Part shown: piece after piece, positions 60,145 through 64,000 of the stretch
Layout of the letters: each line of letters opens with the position of its first letter
Numbering within the stretch: position 1 is the first letter of the stretch
From: Phorcus lineatus
Lineage: Eukaryota > Mollusca > Gastropoda > Trochida > Trochidae
Length of the DNA stretch: 64,000 bases
NCBI GenBank assembly: GCA_921293015.1
Contig: OV121087.1
Location: forward strand, 942,501 to 1,006,500
Direction: 5' to 3'
Program-made: the position numbers and the translations under genes
The notes under the pieces: model-generated
What the model saw: the letters and a program-made list of their open reading frames with translations, nothing else
What the model was told of the DNA's origin: nothing
Databases searched by the model: none

Positions 60145-61814
60145 TTTCTACGCACTTTGAACCGTTATATCTTTTTAATCAAATGACGCATCGAGACTCT
60201 ATTTGGTGTTTTATTTACTTGAATGTATTGTCTTTATGAAAATGGGGATTGAAGTCGGATACAAAACTGGGATATAATATCTTTAACAAACTTGCCCATG
60301 GCAGCTCTCCAATGCAATGATCATATGTGATCACTATGGGCATCACTAAAGGCATCACTATGTCTGTTTATGTCAATAATTATTTTGTCATAAAAGATAT
60401 ATAGACTTAAATAAAAGTTCCATATAGTGAAAGGCAAGAAAGGACTGATCTATCTGGAATTTCACTATTCGGAACTTGAACCCTTTTATTGAGCATCATA
60501 TATATTCCAAATCGATATCAAGGCTGGCATATTGTTTTATTTAATTATAGGATTCAGTTTAGAACAACAACTATTTGCAGGAAAAGAAAGATCAATCATT
60601 TCCGTCTGTTGATAAGAAATGCTGTATATGTTAGCAACAAACTTTCGACTGAAAGTTGTTGCCATTGCTTGAATGGACCTAACTGTTATGTTTGGACAAT
60701 GAGTCTGACCAACAGACAGAAACCAAAGATTTACACGTATGAGTGAAATAATTTGACTACATTCTTCCATACATCAGGGTTTTCATGTGGCAACAAATTG
60801 ACCTCTTTCAGAATTGACTTTTCTGGTGTCTGACCACTTGGTCTAATTTGACACTTGCAACTTGATTTGCAACTTATGTCTTAATGTATATAACCATCTT
60901 TGAAATTGTTCGGCATCTCTGTATGCAGTAGAGAAGTGTTCTTCGCGAAGTAAGGTTTGGGTGCATAGCTACACTGAATTTCAGCGCAATACGACCATGG
61001 CTTGGTTAGTTTCTGCCGATGCTCGCAGGTTTCACATATATAAGGGAAATACATTTGAAAGCGGCGTTCAATCCCGGGCGATTGGCCTGATCATAATTTC
61101 TCCAAGCATACTTTGTTCTGAGTGTACCCATAACTTTTAGTTATGACTGTGCAAATTGGCCCTGATACCCGTGTGTGCTTACCGTACACCACTGAACTCC
61201 ACATTTGATTTAATATGTCAGTCAGTTATAACGTTTATTCTCAGGGCAAGGATTTTGTTTTTATTTATATTGTTTTAATGAATTACCAAATATTAAGCTC
61301 ACTTGAACACTTTCAATGACATCGCTTTGAGAAAATTAAAACCATTGAAGCAGTGAACAGATGTATGGAATATCAAGAAAGCTATGCATCCACTCGATGT
61401 TAGACACCACATTGTAACTATTTAGCACACAATAGCTAAACATATTCTGTTTTGGGTCCAGAAGAATTAGGTGGTGAACAGAAAGTTCAGATTCACTAAA
61501 TATCTTTCCAAATCCCAAGTCAGGTCCAGGCGAAGTTCAATAGAAAAACGCTCTGTCTTTACATTAAGGGTCAATTGCTTTAAACAACTGTATGGAACGT
61601 TCACAAAATAGTGTGCATGCCTTCTCTCCTTCGAACATAGGTTGAAAACTAGAAAACACCTTCCTCTTTCCAGAAAAATTTACTTCAATGTTTACAATTA
61701 TGCATCAATAAACACACAAAACATGTAAAAATCAGTTTAACTGGGTGAATCTTTGCTACTGGTTAAAATTTAGAACTTTTGTCTTCAAAAGAGAAGGAAA
61801 AAATAAGGAAAAGG
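60145..61814. other. No supported gene
   Basis: A segment at 60985-61080 has an A-box-like 'tggcttggttag' and a B-box-like 'gttcaatcccggg' about 70 bp apart on the plus strand, too weak for a tRNA or SINE call. ORFs of 60-85 aa lack family features. Confidence 0.35.
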
Positions 61815-62410
61815 TAAAGATCATTAAAACAAGGGATAGCTTCAAATGTTAACACAGACAGGGGTATTTTATTGATTGATTTAGTTAGCTAATGATACAT
61901 ATTGCAGTTAATTAAGATTAAGAATAGATTGTGGTCAATATCATGTCTATCGAGGAAGCTGACTATGGGGATGGTCATAGCCGCAAGGTGTCTGGCAGTG
62001 AATTACTCTAATTGACCTTTGAGAGCCTTCACTTTCGACAGCAACGCGACCTTGTAATTATACGACTTTTAGCCTTTTTTAAAATTCAAAATAAACACAT
62101 ATAAATGGGCGACACTATTAGTCTTGTGGTTACACATGTCAAGTAATTGCAAAAACTGTGTAAAATAAGTAGATTGTAAATGAAAATCATGATCGTAAAA
62201 AAACCCAGAAAATATAGTTAGTTATGTAGACTCATTGTCCTTGACTAAGAGATTTATTCTTCGGGGAAATGTTTTGATATTTTTTTAACGTATTTAATTT
62301 GTTTATAAGGTGAACTTCCATTTCAATTCTCATCAGAACAGTTTTAACACAAGTGTGGTGTATAGAGGCATGATCCACACTTAACTTCATTTACGGCACA
62401 AGTTCATGCT
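61815..62410. repeat. Duplicated block g, right copy
   Basis: Counterpart of 49790-50400, same orientation, 12 kb apart. Confidence 0.8.
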
Positions 62411-63590
62411 TAGCGAGACAGAATTTTTTTGGAGAGTATTGAAATTGGAATACAAGGAAAAAGCAAGCTTTCAGAATAATAAATTATTTTTGGGAAAACA
62501 AAGGATATTTCAAACTTTATGCTTTCTCCTTTATCAAGTAGACTGACGTATGTCCATTATGTCTTAGATTTTTCTCAATTATTCTTTTGGGGTTTTTTTT
62601 TCTTTAGTGTCCTGCATAAAACGTTCTCCCAATGGGAACACGTTGATGGATGATTTCTGAAAATGAAGGAAACGACGAATCAACTCATGATTTTGTGCAA
62701 TCAATTGATAGAAAAAAACTGCAATGCAAAGCATTAAAATATTTCTTCCTTCCTTAATTCCTTGACACAGAAAGGGATACCGAAAGGTAGTAGTAGTGAA
62801 TTACATTCCTAATATGGTGTAGTCTAATAATATTGCAGATAATAGTAAAAGAAAGTTCGTTTTCAAATGCGACCATGTTAACAAGAGGGAAATAGAATTT
62901 GTCGATAAATTTCGGGTTTTTTTTCAATAATATAAAATGACATCGTTGTGTGTATTTCCTTAATTGTTGTTGATCGATATCGTTACAGGAAAGGGTCAAA
63001 TGTTCGTGGCGTTTCTCAAATTAAAGACCTATTTATAGGCACTGAATATTCTTATCCTAAGGTGCCTGGTCAGGAAACAGATGGACACAGAAGTAACTGG
63101 CGAACTGGTAATTAGATCCGGACTTTACATTCCTGCCCCCTAAGGACACATCATTGTACAACTGTCTGGCAACTAAATGTGTGACAACCTGAAATGTACT
63201 ATGACATGTCATTAAAAGTGCTTAATATGTTGAAACAACGAGAATTTGCAAATGTCCGGTTTATATGTAAAATGGAATTGTGTCTAACTTCAATGAGAAA
63301 AAAGAGTTTGTCAGTCACAATCAGGAACATTGATTTGATTAGAAAAATAGTGTGTCAAATCACTAGTGTGTGTTATAGAAATGTCAGTATATTGACAACA
63401 TCTTTATGTTTTATGGTAGGGTAGAAAATCCTAAGATGGAATCCACTCATATTGACTCTAAAAATTGCAACTATGTCTTCACAATTTCGTCGAAACAACG
63501 TAACAATTTATTGACAATGCTGATATCACCAATTAAACAGACAAATTGAACTGACAGATTTTACATTGACCTACAACGGCTAGTTCGAGT
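62411..63590. other. AT-rich sequence, no gene seen
   Basis: No family recognised in the short frames (76-81 aa). A weak continuation of block g may reach about 62750. Confidence 0.35.
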
Positions 63591-64000
63591 TCTGGCCCCC
63601 TATTCTCGAAACGTTCGTAGAGCTACGAATTCTTAACTACTTACGCAAAAATAAAAGTATTCTTAAGAAAATGTTTACGACCTATTCACGAAACGTTCTT
63701 ATCGCGTTCGTAACCCAGATAAGACTAGTCAAGTTTTAGTAAGGTTTCTGAAGTTAAGAATAGAACTCTTTTGTCTCAAAGGGTGATTAAGAACGGGGTA
63801 TCCCCATGACGTCACGACCACTAGGGGATTCCCTGACTTGTTGACAATCACAGTGCGACGACAAGAATTCGGCAAATCAGGGATCGTATAGACATACGAT
63901 CCCTTGACAAATCGACACCCACTGCTAGTACAAGTGGTTACCATAACAGAAGACTGAAGAAAGAACATATGGAAATCAAAGAATGTTCCTTATATGTTCT
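63591..64000. mobile_element. Hairpin-rich segment resembling a DNA-transposon terminus, cut by window end
   Basis: Begins 'ggccccctattctcgaaacg', with 'ttcgtagagctacgaa' (63616) and a second 'cacgaaacgttcttatcgcg' (63686), then 'ggggtatcccc' (63796), a CRE (63807-63814) and a perfect 10-bp stem hairpin with 4-nt loop (GGGATCGTAT at 63880-63889). The CGAAACGTT repeats and TTAAG motifs resemble ends of Harbinger/ISL2EU-type elements. The 79-aa minus frame 63729-63968 shows no family features. The element would extend past the window. Confidence 0.4.

Noticed and set aside
60985-61080. tRNA or SINE head on the plus strand
   Set aside because: Only partial A- and B-box resemblance; no cloverleaf can be drawn.

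Overview
The window looks like animal nuclear DNA from an AT-rich lophotrochozoan genome, most likely a mollusc. That is an inference from base composition, the transposon mix (Crypton/KIAA1958-type recombinase, CR1-like and other LINEs, mariner, tRNA-derived SINE) and degenerate tandem repeats of a kind common in molluscs. I see no bacterial operons, rRNA genes or CRISPR arrays, and no intact multi-exon host gene. Most open frames are short and look like chance. The coding matter I recognise is transposon-derived or broken.

Left part (1-23 kb): two collinear, diverged copies of one segment. Blocks at about 1-925, 5385-6445 and 10907-12000 recur in the same order at about 16985-17830, 18850-19870 and 20190-21720. 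The left copy is expanded by a tRNA-derived SINE (4300-4550), a promoter-like stretch (2540-2960) and a 4.4 kb block (6480-10900). That block holds a decayed Crypton tyrosine recombinase, itself split by a 5'-truncated CR1-like retrotransposon.

Centre (23-46 kb): a 30-bp tandem repeat open in several frames on both strands (23394-23844); a LINE inserted into another LINE (26530-28100); a near-perfect foldback hairpin (29150-29300); a degenerate ~140-bp tandem repeat (29757-30310); more diverged duplications (29.6/31.9/33.8 kb and 31.5/34.8/39.8 kb); a 107-bp inverted-repeat element (36526-36632); a LINE 3' end (41363-41701); a G-quadruplex candidate (42625-42654); and a mariner remnant (45589-46020).

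Right part (46-64 kb): another set of duplicated blocks (46.3 to 54.3 kb, 47.2 to 56.2 kb, 49.8 to 61.8 kb), one carrying a possible small exon. There is also a THAP-domain gene broken by two frameshifts (59543-59979), whose upstream CRE-containing motif reappears inverted about 2 kb away. The window ends in a hairpin-rich stretch resembling a DNA-transposon terminus.

The biology is mainly layered genome history: segmental duplication, later insertions, and nesting of transposons. All claims come from reading by eye; alignments, RNA data and repeat libraries would be needed to fix boundaries and families.
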